Shown in pieces: positions 54,294-64,000 of a stretch of 64,000 nucleotides of DNA. Origin of the DNA: Ophiostoma sp. CBS 140.51 (Eukaryota; Ascomycota; Sordariomycetes; Ophiostomatales; Ophiostomataceae); contig JANSLP010000091.1 of assembly GCA_029298735.1 (NCBI GenBank), positions 1-64,000 of the forward strand, written 5' to 3'. The position numbers were made by a program, and so were the translations under genes. Below the pieces are notes generated by a model. It was not told the DNA's origin and searched no databases. It worked only from the letters and a program-made list of their open reading frames with translations. The stretch's first letter is position 1. Each line of letters starts with the position of its first letter.

Positions 54294-55816
54294 CTTGGGC
54301 GAGTTGACGGTGGACGATTGGGGAGATGGTGTCGAGTAATCAAGTCGAGGAAAGGAGGAATTGGGTTGCTCGCTGGGAAACTCGAAATAACTGTCGATGT
54401 TGACGCTGGAAACGAGGTACTTCGACGCGATAAAAGGGGGGGTTCGAAGAGGAAAAGAAAGAAAAAGAAGAAGAAAAGGGGGACAAAAAGCACAAACAAG
54501 AAAAAGAGACCAGGGTCCCAATGAGAAAGAGAAAGGAAACGAAAGAATAGAAAAGAAATACGAAAACTCGTATTGAGGGTGTGATGCGAAAACAAATCCC
54601 AACAAAGGAAGATGCAAATGGCAAAGAGGCGATGTAAAGAAAAAGAGAGAAAGGAGGAAAGGGAAAAGAAGCGAGATAGTCTCAAAAGGGAGGAGACAAA
54701 AACCGCGAATTAGGGAGGTACCGGCGCGTGTGCGATAGGGGAGGAGCGACACGCACTACCAAAGAAGACACGGCAGCAATTAAAAAAAAAAACTAGAGGA
54801 TTTGATTGCAGAAAAAGAGATGATATGCAGTAAAGCGAGTGTGCAAAGCACGCTGAAGGGGGGAGGAAATGCGGTAGAGTGGAGGAAAGGAGGCGGATAT
54901 GTGGAGCGGGCGCAGCTTCCCCCTTTTAACACGACTTGACACGGAGTCTAGAGGGCGGCGCCTGCTGTCGAATAGGAAGTGGGCAGGACTAATGCACCTG
55001 CAAAAGGGGCGCGCTGGGAGGTCTGTATTGGGTTTAATTACGACTATTTTTTTGACGCTGTCGCGGGAAAGAGCGACCAAGAGACCTCAGACGAAAGCTT
55101 GTGCAAATCGGCAAGCGGAAGAAATCGAGTTAAAAAGAAAGTACAACAGAATACTTGGGCCGTGGACAAACGGGTATCAATGGGATAGCACCGTCTTTTA
55201 GGGTAAGTAGTCCTGGTACGGGAATGTGACAAGAAGCAAAGAGCACACCACAGACCTGGCTCGGTCCTTGACGAAGAGGACGCGCGTTGGAATGCGACGA
55301 TATTTGGCGAGACCCCTGTGGGATCTTCCATTTTAGGGCACTAGCAGCGTTGCTCATGAGGCCCTATTAGGGGACTCTTCGGCGGTCGTCTCCGTTCTGA
55401 AACATAGCGCCTGGCACACGCTAGCGACCAAGCTTGCAGGTATCACGGCACACTACAGAGAGACTACAGAGACTACAGAAACAACAGACGACAACGACTT
55501 GCGAACGGAGACTATCAACCTCAAACCGCGTCCTTAACAGAGTATTTTGATGTACCTTTCAAGCAACCAAGACAAAGTCTATCTTCATCCGAAGCCGGGC
55601 TGAGTGAGAATGGCCTTAAGCATCGGCTTATTGGCGGGCAATAGCACAAGTTAACCAGACACGATGACGACAAAGATTCCATAAGAGAAAAGGAAAAGGC
55701 TTCATCAAGGTCGCCCATGGGGCATAGCATACTGCTATAAATAATTATATAAATATTGAGGTATCCTCTCGATGCATCACAGGCATTGCTTGTGCCCGCA
55801 AAACGGTCCAGGCGCC
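54294..55816. other. VRG4 leader and SDR 3' flank
   Basis: From 54294 to about 54700 the plus strand is GA-rich, i.e. a pyrimidine-rich leader of VRG4. The rest shows no gene. Confidence 0.55.
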
Positions 55817-57647
55817 TCAGACGCCCATGTCCAGCATCTCTTCGTCCACGTCAGTCTTATTGTCGCTGACTGATTCGCCTCCTCCAATAGCCGTCGAGCC
55901 TGTGCCAAGAGCTGTCGATGTAGCTGTCGTAGTCGTTGAACCTCCCGAAGAAGCCGGTCCTGATAATGACGCCGATGCAGCTGTAGCTGTAGCTGCAGTT
56001 GTAGATGCCGCACCTGCTGTATTAGACGTAGTAGCTGCCGCCGCTGCCGCAGGTGCTGCTGCTGCATCGGGTGGCAAAGGAAAGTTTAAATGCTTCCAGT
56101 CCTCAATCTCCTCTGTCACCGATCGCATCCGGTCGCGAATGCTCTCAATGGCGTAGCTACCTAGCGGCAGGCGCATCGGCGGGAACGAACAGTGGGCCAG
56201 CTGCCACACTAACTCTGCACACTGAACGACGCTGGCCGGCTGGCGGTCACCCAGCCATTGAACCATGCGTGTTGCATGCAGCGACGGTGCCGATGGGTTG
56301 GCATATGTTTCGCTGGGCGGTTTGATGAGGAAATGGCCCCAGGTGGGCAATGGGTTGGTATTATCACCCCGGTTGCCGCTGCTTCGACCCATTCCTCCTC
56401 CGTTGCCACCACCGCTTGTTCCTGCTCCTCCCCCCGGCAGCTCGCTGGCCTCCAAATGTTGGTCGTCGCGCCGCATCAGTCCCGGCTCGACCAGCGTCGC
56501 CTTGATGTTGAAAGCATCCACCTCATAGAGCATGGCTTCAATGAGACCCTCGACTGCATATTTGGTCGCACAGTAGGGACCCAGCCCCGGCACGCCCAGT
56601 GCACCTGCGGTCGAGCTGAAGATGAGGTACCGCCCACCGCTGCCACTGTTCGAGCTGTAGTTGTTTTGTTGCTGCTGCTGTGATTGTGGCGCCCCCTGCT
56701 GCTGCTGCTGCTGGTTGTGCTGCTGCACCTGCTGTTGGTGGAGCATCAGCTCGTGCTGTCGCCGGAAGATGGGCAGCGTCGCCTGCAAAATGTGCAGTGT
56801 GCCCATAAAGTTGGTCTCGAACTGGTTGCGCAGTTCGTGCTCGTCCTGGTCCTCGCACGCGCCCACCACGCCGTATCCGGAACAGTTGGCGACCACGTCG
56901 ATGCGGCCGAAATGAGCAAGTGTGCGCTGGACGACCCGTTCGACACTTTCGCGGGCACGTACGTCGCACAGTGCGCCGAGACAGCGCATCTTCTTCTTGT
57001 CCGCAGCTGGAGTGGTGCTTGTGCCCGCGACTGCACCTGGTGCTGGCGTCGTGACAGGCGGCAGTGGTGATGATGTCGAGGCCACAGGGGATGTGTCGTC
57101 ATCTCCGGGGCCATGTTCCGCCTCCGATGCCGCCAGAGCTTCCATGGCTGCTATGGACGTCTCGTGTGTGCGGCCGACGGTCGTCACGTAGTCGCCGTGT
57201 GCGAGTGCCGACTTGACCAGTGACCGGCCCATATGGCCAGTGCCTCCAAAGACCTAGACTGTCAGTAGACGAATCAATAGAATTGGAAAGTTGGGGGCCA
57301 CGTACAATCCACACCAACGGCTTGGTCGGCGTGTCGGGCGACGGCGGGTCGCAGCTGGCCGGCAGCCGTACTCTGAGCTTGTTGGTGCTGCTGCCGCCGG
57401 GCGTACCGGCCGTACTGGTATTGTCGCCACGACCGCCGCTCGCTGCCGCTCCTCCTCCTCCTCCTCCTCCAACTCGTCCGCTGGCACCAGCGCCTGGTGT
57501 GCTCGTCGTGCTACTCGGCGGACTAGGGTCGGTGTACACGGCCTCTTCTGCTGCGCCTGTTTCTGCCATGATAGGCATGCCCTGGACCGACGCCCCCAGG
57601 AACGCCTCGTCCAGAAGCCCGTCGTAGTTCATATCGATCATCTTCAT
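55817..57647 (-). CDS. Short-chain dehydrogenase/reductase with low-complexity inserts
   Basis: Exons 57647-57306 and 57253-55817 join over a 52-nt intron (phase 0) to give 592 aa, about twice the length of a classical SDR. The Rossmann motif is split by the intron and reads VFGGTGHMG (115-123), a variant of TGxxxGxG. Further landmarks are NCSGYG (N237), N262, the catalytic Ser in LIFSSTAG (327/328) and Y341-x3-K345 in GPYCATKYAVEG. The catalytic triad is complete, so it is probably an active NAD(P)-dependent oxidoreductase; the substrate is unknown. Extra length comes from a 114-residue Gly/Ser-rich N-terminus, a Pro/Thr-rich insert (about 160-200), a Gln-rich insert (about 284-311) before the active-site strand, and a Gly-rich and an Ala/Thr-rich tail. 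An in-frame ATG at 57809 exists but gives an implausible extension. Confidence 0.85.
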
Positions 57648-59169
57648 TGACGAGAAGAATAAGTAGCGATGCCGAGATGTGTTTGTCTCTGGCGCCTCGC
57701 CTGGCCCTTTGAGCCAAAATGAGTATCCAAAAACAGAGTGCGATGCTAGTAGAGCAAGAAAGTGGGCAAGAAAGTCGCCGTTCAAGAGAATGATATGCGC
57801 CGTATGCAAATGGGTATAATAGAGCAGAGTGAAGGTTGAAAAGAAAGGTCAAAAGAAGGCTGCAAAAAAAACAAAGAGATGTCGTTGATAATAGTCCGGC
57901 CGAGCCCAGTAGCTTTTGGTCAGTGCGGAGAGTGTGGAGGAGGGGCTTGCAATTGGGATGGAAGGAACCCTTGGCCTATACCTTCCTTTCTTTAACTCTT
58001 TGTTTTGTCGCTCGCTTGCAGATATGGTCCCTTGCACCTTCCGAAATAAGGTGTTAATGAAAAGGTCTATAATGATCCAAGCATGCTGCCGTTGTTTATG
58101 TGCCTTTTCTGGGGTAATATTGGACAAATGTTGAAATATAAGATTGTTTCTTCCGGAACTATGGTGAAGGCGTGCCGTCCAAGTGGCTGTGAGTCTCTGC
58201 AGGGATGCAATTTATTGATTTCAGGGTGCAAGATGATCAGTGATAATCCGGAGCTGTTTGAGTTGAAAAGAACAGTGGAAGATGTAAAGAAAGATTAAGA
58301 AACAAAATACCAGAAAAGACCGGTGGAATAGAGATAAACCGAAGACGACACTGAGACCCCACGCCTCAACTGCCGATGGTCGGCTCCGGAACGTTTCCAT
58401 TGCCGTGTTTTTGGTGAGACACGGCGCTAAAAGACCTGTGAACAAAACACAATGGTTACACTGAAAGACCGGATGAAAGAGGCCGTCGTGGGCCTTCATA
58501 CAACTACTCAAAGCACTCGGGCTCCTATAAACCACAGGTCAGATAAATGCATCTTCTCCGACTCGTATATATTCATTTCAGTGCAAGATGCACGTTGCCG
58601 TCGACCAAGAAGACAGTCTCGGAAATCCAAGCCGTAGCACGTGATCGCCTTCACAACAAAAATCATGAATTGGAATCAACGATCCGACCATGCCGTGCAC
58701 TCAAGATTATAGCTAATGCAATAATGTTCAAAGAGGATTATATCATAAAAGACATTTTCATTGTGTTTCATCCCGGTATGGCTGGCTGGGTTGGGAATGC
58801 TCCCTTCCAACGAGTGTAAATAAAGTAATAATAAAAAGATATCAATTTCCCAGCACCTACAATCTACTTCGCTCTTTCTCTCTCTGTCTCTCAGGCCCCC
58901 AGTACTACTTCTTCTTCAAGCCATTCTTTCTCTCCAGAATTTCTCCTCGTTCCTTTTCGTCGTCCTGCAACACATGAACACACGAAAAAAGAGACAACTC
59001 TCGGGATAACAAAAATTACACTATGCTTTGTCGTTTCAAGAAACAAGGGTGCCTTTTTTTCCTACCGTAAAGAAAGAAGGCGGTCGGGGTGGGTGGACAT
59101 AAAGGTCGTGTGGGGGTGCGGTAGGATAAGGGGTGTGTGTAAGGGTGACGGGGCAGTGGTTGGGCGGGC
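57648..59169. other. SDR promoter side and SAR1 3' flank
   Basis: No gene was seen. A TAGCACGTGAT string at 58634-58644 recurs exactly at 60894-60904 on the other side of SAR1. Confidence 0.5.
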
Positions 59170-60127
59170 TTAAACGTAGTTGGACAGCCACCGGATACCG
59201 TCGCCGTAGCCTTGCCGCATCACGACGGAGCACATGAACACCTCAATGGGGCGGATGCCCTCCAGTGGGATCTTGCCCTTGCCCGTGGTCTGGTAGACGC
59301 CCAGCTGGTGGCGCAGCTCGTCCTCAGAGACGGCGTCCGGGTGGTCGATCTTGTTGCCGAGGATGACAAAAGGGACCTTGGCAAGCTCCTCCATGGCGAG
59401 GAGTGCGTCGAGTTCGGCCTTGGCCTCGGGGAAGCGCTCGTGGTCCTTGGCGTCGACGAGGAAGACGATGCCGTTGACTTCGGGGAAGTAGTCCTTCCAG
59501 AGACGGCGCGCTGAAGGGGACGTGTTAGCAGGTATCAATTGGCAGAAGAGAGTTATGGAGGACTCACCCTGCTGGTGACCGCCGAGATCAAAAGTGGTGA
59601 AGCGGACGTTGCCAATGGCAAGCTCCTCGGACGCTGCGAGATGTATGTTAGTTGTGTGTCCTTCTTTCACGTGCGATATGGTCGAGATGTCGAAATCGGA
59701 TAGGGAGATGACGAACTGGGATGCAGAGTAGGCTGCAGGATAGCGACACGGTCGTTCTAGAGGGGGCAAGCAGTTAGTATACTGGTGACATCGGTGACGA
59801 GCAGGAGCATCATGTACCTACCTTCAGCATGTGCAGCAGGGTGGTCTTGCCGGCGTTGTCCAGACCCAGGAACAGCAGCTTGGCGTGCTTGTTCAGCAGG
59901 CCGAGCGATGACAGAACATCGTAGACTAGAAGAGGAGAAATCCATATCAGCATTTGTCTTGAGAAGTTGCCTGCCTATCTCGTCTCCCTCCGCAACGGAA
60001 GATGGACTCGGTCCGCTCGTGTCACCGGAATCGGCATCGGCCTCGGTCCATCCTCTTTGCTGAAGCGTAAGCTGAAAAGGTTGTCTCCTCTCATCGGCGA
60101 GTACATACACCAGTTAACGATCCACAT
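59170..60127 (-). CDS. SAR1: COPII small GTPase Sar1
   Basis: Five exons (60127-60109, 59925-59822, 59756-59717, 59633-59568, 59510-59170) give 189 aa, exactly the family length. Sar1 starts COPII coat assembly at ER exit sites when activated by Sec12. The N-terminal amphipathic helix is MWIVNWFYDVLSSLGLLNKH. The P-loop is GLDNAGKTT (27-35). T51 lies in switch I. Switch II is DLGGHQQARRLW with catalytic His H74. The base-recognition motif is NKID (129-132). Exons 1 and 3 are only 19 and 40 nt, so reading-frame checks across all four junctions (restoring VNWFYDV, LHPTSEELAIGN and GGHQQARRLW) were decisive. All introns have GT...AG ends. Confidence 0.97.
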
Positions 60128-62068
60128 GGCGACGGTCGAGGTTGTGTGTTGTGATGTGAGTGGGTAGAAGTAAGTTGAAGGTCGGTCGGGGAACCCGGGT
60201 TCAGTCGGCCGATACGATAGGGGCAAGTTGTCGAGAAGGGAGCGGTAAACGGTCTCTCTTGGTCTGTCGAGGTCGTCGAGAATCCTAGCCAGAATACGGG
60301 TTGGAATGGCGTTGCGCAGGGTTGATGGGGGAGTTTTGCGTTGGAACAACGGAGAGCGGCAGGAAGAGAAGATCAAAAAAGGAAGGTTAAGTCGAGTTGA
60401 CACCAGAGTTGTTGCGAAGTGGCGCGCACCAGGGGAAAAAAATTAACGGGAAAGGTGTGTTCTGAGCGTTCTGAGTGGTGTTCTGGGTGTTCTGTAGGAT
60501 AAGGAGAGCAGGCAGGGGAGCAGGCGATTCCAGGCGGCCGATGGCCACTAAATAGGTCTGTTTTAGGGGGACTTTCTACGACAAGAAGAGGACAGATAAA
60601 TCGTGGGAGGCAAAACATAAACAGATGCTCTCCAAAAGGCCACGCAAATACCTCTAGAACACGTTAAAAAGAGCCAGTCACGATAATTATGTCAAGGCTC
60701 TAACACTAAACAGAAATTGTTGCAAATAAGGCGCAGCAAGAGATCACGAGAAGTGGCAGTTGAGAAAGAGAGGAGCTTCGGAAAATGGTGGTCCTGAAAG
60801 TCGTTGTAGCAGGCGTAATAGACTAAAATGACAGCGAAGATTCTCCTCCGTGGTTGCGCAAAAGGCCAGACAGTTTGCTGCCATTGCTGCAACTAGCACG
60901 TGATATGCCTTGCTTTTCAGGCTACCACCACCACTTCCCACCCAAATTCCGCTATCAGTTGATGCCAGCTTTCCTTCGGGTGACTCCACCTCCGAAGGAC
61001 GGGAAGGACCACAGACAAATTAGCGCCAAATATGGAAGACCATTCGACTACCGACGACACAGAATCACCGAACAGCCTCGTCGCTTGTCGTCCACCACGT
61101 TTCATGGGCAATAGAGACCAGCCTCAACCAACAGTAAGCGGACAGTTGTTCAACATCAGGACAGCATATAGAGAAGATTGTAGTAAAGGTTCATGAGTCA
61201 TTGTCATTTATCAATTTCCGTCTGCAAAAGATAGGCCTGCAGCGTTATGAGGTAAATGGGTATCCTAGCTATGTTGAGAAGCCCTCTCTGCTCCAGGTGA
61301 AAATCTGCCAAAGGGAAGAAAGATTATGCAGTCGTTAAGTTATAAGAAGACAAAATGCAATAGGAGAAAAAGAACGTAATAAGAGATAATGAAAAAGAAA
61401 TGAGAATAAAAGTAACGAGAAGCCATCAGGCAGAGGCAAGCTTCATCGAAACAAGCCCTTTGCATGGAGTTTGTATGTACAGTTTGAGACCTCTGTTATT
61501 CCATCTCTCACAAGAGAGAAGAAAGCAGGGAAGAATGGTAGAAAAAATGTGTGTATGTGCCTAATAAAAATGTGTAGGAAAAAAGAGAATGAACAGGTGC
61601 GGACAGGCAGAGGCTGTCGCTCAAGAAGAAGAAAGAAATAGGTATAAAGATATAGAAGAGGGGTCAAACGGCAAGCTTGCCAGATGAAGGCCAAGAAAGC
61701 AGTGACAAAGAAGAAAGAAAGAAGAGAGGCAAGAAATAAAAATAGGGAGCAAACAAAACACACGTTGAAAATGCAAGATAGAAAACGACCACCAATGATG
61801 CGTTACAGGGGTTGTAATGAATAAGGTATTTGCAAGAATAAAAAACCTTCCCAGATGCAAAATGCTGTTCGGACAAAGGAAATTAAAAACGAGAGGTAAA
61901 AAAAGTGCTATCAAAAAATCAAATAAACCTTTCCCATAAGTAAACAATGTGCCTCTGCTTTGTTGCGGGCAATGTGGGGGGTATGTAGGTAAAAAGCAAA
62001 ATGCGCCGGTTCCCAGTCGTCATTTGTTTTGTTTTTGTGGAGTTCGTAGGCATGATTGTGTTTCTGGC
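60128..62068. other. SAR1 promoter/leader and DUF-gene 3' flank
   Basis: No gene was seen over 1.9 kb. The sequence from 61300 to 61930 is A-rich on the plus strand and probably 3' UTR of the gene at 62069. A TAGCACGTGAT E-box string is at 60894-60904. Confidence 0.5.
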
Positions 62069-64000
62069 TTACACGGAAAGAACATAGTTTCCCTGAGGAA
62101 TCTTTCCGGCCATGAGAAGACCAACTTCTCTCATGCGCTCGGCACCCTCGCCGCGCTGTGTGCGCCGCTCGGGGACCTGGCCCTTACGCGCGCGGTCGCA
62201 ATGCTTTTGCTGGAACTTATCGCGGCGTCTCTGGCGCTTCTGCTCGAGGCCCTTGACAATGTCAATGGCGCCGCGAACGTGCCGGAGCTTGGGCTGCTTG
62301 GCACCGGCCAGGCTGTTGGCCTTGGGCCGGCGGTTGGGTTTGGCAGCAGGTTGCTGCTGCTGTTGGGGCTGCACCTGGATAGCAGGGAGCTGCAGCTCCT
62401 GCTTCTGGTGACGGAAGATGGCCGAGGGTCTGGGCAGAGACTTGGTGTGCGTCAGGCCAGGCTTGAACGCGAGGGTCTGGAACATCGGACGGCCGCGGTT
62501 GTCAAGCGCATCCACGGGCGAAGCCGGGGGCGAGACAATGCGGGTGTGCGACGAAGCGACAATGGTCGGCACAGGCATGGGCATGGCCACGGGCACGGGC
62601 ATAGCCTTGGCCTTGGGCGCAGGCGACTTGAGACGGCGCGTAGGCGAGTGACGGTCAAACAGGCGGCGAGGCGCAGGCGAACGACCGCGGATCTTGGGCG
62701 GCGGAGGCGAGCGGCAGCGTCTGGGGGAGACAGCCCTCTTCTTCTGGCGCGCATCAGTCCGGTTGTCGATCTGGTCGTGCTGAATGTCCTCAATCTCCCA
62801 GAAACGCTCGTCGGCGCTGCCGTGGGCCTGCTTGTGCTGCTGAGCGCGCTGCTTGTAGTTGACAGGCTCGTCGTCGCTGTTGTCCTCAGGGTCCGACGTA
62901 GGGAAGCTGGGGTCAATGTCCTGGGGAATCACGTGCGTCTTGCCACGCTTACGAGCAGCAATGTGCGACTGGTAGGCCTCCTCCAGAGGACGGTCCTCAT
63001 CGAAAGTACCACAGACAAAGTCGGTGCTGTCCGGGAGCTCAGGCGTGCCCGTGCGACGGATGGTGTTGACCAGCTCGCGGTTCTTAGGGCGCTCCTGGCG
63101 CATGGCGTGACCAGCAATGAAACCAGACGAATCCGAGTGTTCGTCGACAGACAGGCGGCGGAAGATGGGCGAGCCACCCTGGTGAAGTGTGGAGTGGTCG
63201 TTGTCAAAGTTGTGCTCACGACGCTGGCGGCCAGGCTGGTTGACAGCCCAGAGAACCAAGCCATCGTCCTCATCGTCCGAAGAAGCAAAGCCGGTCTCGT
63301 TGTCGGTGTTGTAACCGTCCGAGACACCAGAGCTGTAGCCAGCAAAGCGTTCACCTGGGAGATACTCGTTTTCGCCCTCGACAGTGTCGTTCTCGTCGTC
63401 ATTGTCATCGTCCTCCTCTTCTTCGTCATCCTCGTCGTCGTCCTCGTCGTCATCGTCATCCTCGTCGACGTCCTCGTCATCATCGTCGTCGTTGTTCTCA
63501 TCGTCATTGTCCTCCTCCTCAGCCTCTTCCTCAGCCTCCTTGCCCAAAAGACTAATCTTGAGCTCCTTCGCCAGAGTATCACGGATGGTGAGTCTCTGTT
63601 GAACAGTAGCCTTCTCGCGGCGAATCCAGTCGTCCTCGACGACCGCATCACTAGCGAACTCGTGGAAACGAGAGGACTCCTCGTTTAGGGCACTGGGCTC
63701 CGCGTTGTAGTACTTCTTGCTGCGAGTAGCAATGGGGCTGTGGGAGGCCTGGCGGGAAGCCGAAGAACGGGTGACAGAGCGAGGCGAGCGGTTGGCCGAG
63801 TCACGGCGAGGAAGCATCCGGCGGATGGCCGTGGGCGACTTGGGCGCAGGAGCCGGCGAGGGCCGTCTGGCCGCGGCCTTAACACGGTTCTCGGGCGCGT
63901 CAAGCTTGAGCGTGGACAGCTGCGGCTTGTGCGTATCGGTGGACGGCTTGGCGGGGCAAGCAAAGCGGATGCACGACCGCTTGACCTGCTGCTCGACCGG
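62069..64000 (-). CDS. DUF1752/DUF3295-like acidic protein, 5' end outside window
   Basis: The minus-strand frame is open from the window edge to the stop at 62069, showing 643 C-terminal residues; the true start lies beyond 64000. Visible parts, numbered from the edge: a basic Pro/Ser-rich segment, then SRFHEFASDAVVEDDWIRRE (about 110-129), a leucine-containing helix ending in KELKISLLGKE, and an extreme Asp/Glu run of about 50 residues. Further on are short ordered blocks (GYSSGVSDGYNTDNETGFAS, STDFVCGTFDEDRPLEEAY) and a basic C-terminus (KQRRRDKFQQKHCDR-type) ending AERMREVGLLMAGK-IPQGNYVLSV. I associate this C-terminal ending with fungal proteins of the DUF1752 (AreA GATA-like)/DUF3295 group, some linked to nitrogen regulation. 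That assignment is from memory of the pattern and is tentative. Confidence 0.6.
   Translation of the reverse strand, partial: PVEQQVKRSCIRFACPAKPSTDTHKPQLSTLKLDAPENRVKAAARRPSPAPAPKSPTAIRRMLPRRDSANRSPRSVTRSSASRQASHSPIATRSKKYYNAEPSALNEESSRFHEFASDAVVEDDWIRREKATVQQRLTIRDTLAKELKISLLGKEAEEEAEEEDNDDENNDDDDDEDVDEDDDDDEDDDEDDEEEEDDDNDDENDTVEGENEYLPGERFAGYSSGVSDGYNTDNETGFASSDDEDDGLVLWAVNQPGRQRREHNFDNDHSTLHQGGSPIFRRLSVDEHSDSSGFIAGHAMRQERPKNRELVNTIRRTGTPELPDSTDFVCGTFDEDRPLEEAYQSHIAARKRGKTHVIPQDIDPSFPTSDPEDNSDDEPVNYKQRAQQHKQAHGSADERFWEIEDIQHDQIDNRTDARQKKRAVSPRRCRSPPPPKIRGRSPAPRRLFDRHSPTRRLKSPAPKAKAMPVPVAMPMPVPTIVASSHTRIVSPPASPVDALDNRGRPMFQTLAFKPGLTHTKSLPRPSAIFRHQKQELQLPAIQVQPQQQQQPAAKPNRRPKANSLAGAKQPKLRHVRGAIDIVKGLEQKRQRRRDKFQQKHCDRARKGQVPERRTQRGEGAERMREVGLLMAGKIPQGNYVLSV

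Noticed and set aside
54294..54752. N-terminal extension of VRG4
   Set aside because: The open frame is a translated pyrimidine-rich leader (Phe/Leu/Ser runs); the family start MTNVSDKKNE fits.
57648..57809. N-terminal extension of the SDR from ATG at 57809
   Set aside because: The extra 54 residues look like leader sequence; MKMIDMNYDG is the more likely start, though not proven.
61949..63688. 579-codon ORF opposite the DUF1752-like gene
   Set aside because: Antisense to a protein with clear low-complexity and acidic features; the Leu/Val-rich translation of the Asp run shows it is a shadow.

Overview
The window is nuclear DNA of a filamentous ascomycete (Pezizomycotina). Most genes are intron-poor. 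Their introns are short, mostly 50-110 nt, with GTRNGT donors, and many transcripts begin in long pyrimidine-rich leaders. Every recognisable protein is of ascomycete type. Serine-, glutamine- and glycine-rich inserts are common. A Sordariomycete is likely, and the 28S rRNA fragment at the left edge would fit Ophiostomatales, but that placement is inference only.

Layout. Positions 1-312 hold a truncated piece of 28S rRNA followed at once by an intron-containing tRNA-Asn(GTT). From 1.5 to 8 kb lie BMT2 (25S rRNA m1A methyltransferase) divergent from RPL25 (ribosomal protein uL23), then TIM8 and a CorA-type metal transporter. From 10.9 to 15.6 kb lie SPC1 (signal peptidase complex), RBX1 (SCF RING subunit) and an EDC1/PNRC-like decapping-activator candidate. 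From 18 to 21.5 kb is a nine-exon TDP1 with an N-terminal ubiquitin-interacting motif. From 21.5 to 26.9 kb the DNA is AT-rich, repeat-bearing and gene-poor; its only gene encodes a divergent WOPR (Gti1/Pac2-type) protein whose WOPR domain is at the C-terminus. From 26.9 to 36.9 kb lies a compact run: MTO1, CRD1, VPS45, MMM1, RCE1. A gene-free stretch of about 6 kb precedes a very large serine-rich protein with two C-terminal membrane helices (43.1-47.9 kb). The right part holds ALE1, VRG4 (GDP-mannose transporter), an SDR oxidoreductase with low-complexity inserts, SAR1, and the 3' part of a DUF1752/DUF3295-like acidic protein that runs off the window.

How the genes relate. There are no operons; genes are linked at most by shared promoters. 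Two themes recur. Nuclear genes for mitochondria are over-represented (TIM8, MTO1, CRD1, MMM1). Three of these four carry the same tandem GATA element (TTATCTTATC or its complement) 135-250 bp upstream of the start codon. ER and secretory functions are the second theme (SPC1, SAR1, VRG4, RCE1, ALE1, VPS45, and MMM1 at ER-mitochondria contacts).

Most worth a second look are the C-terminal-WOPR protein in the AT-rich island, the shared GATA tandem in mitochondrial-gene promoters, the shared BMT2/RPL25 promoter, the PNRC motif in an otherwise anonymous protein, and the long second TDP1 intron that stays open in frame. No CRISPR array, insertion sequence, phage or toxin gene was seen.
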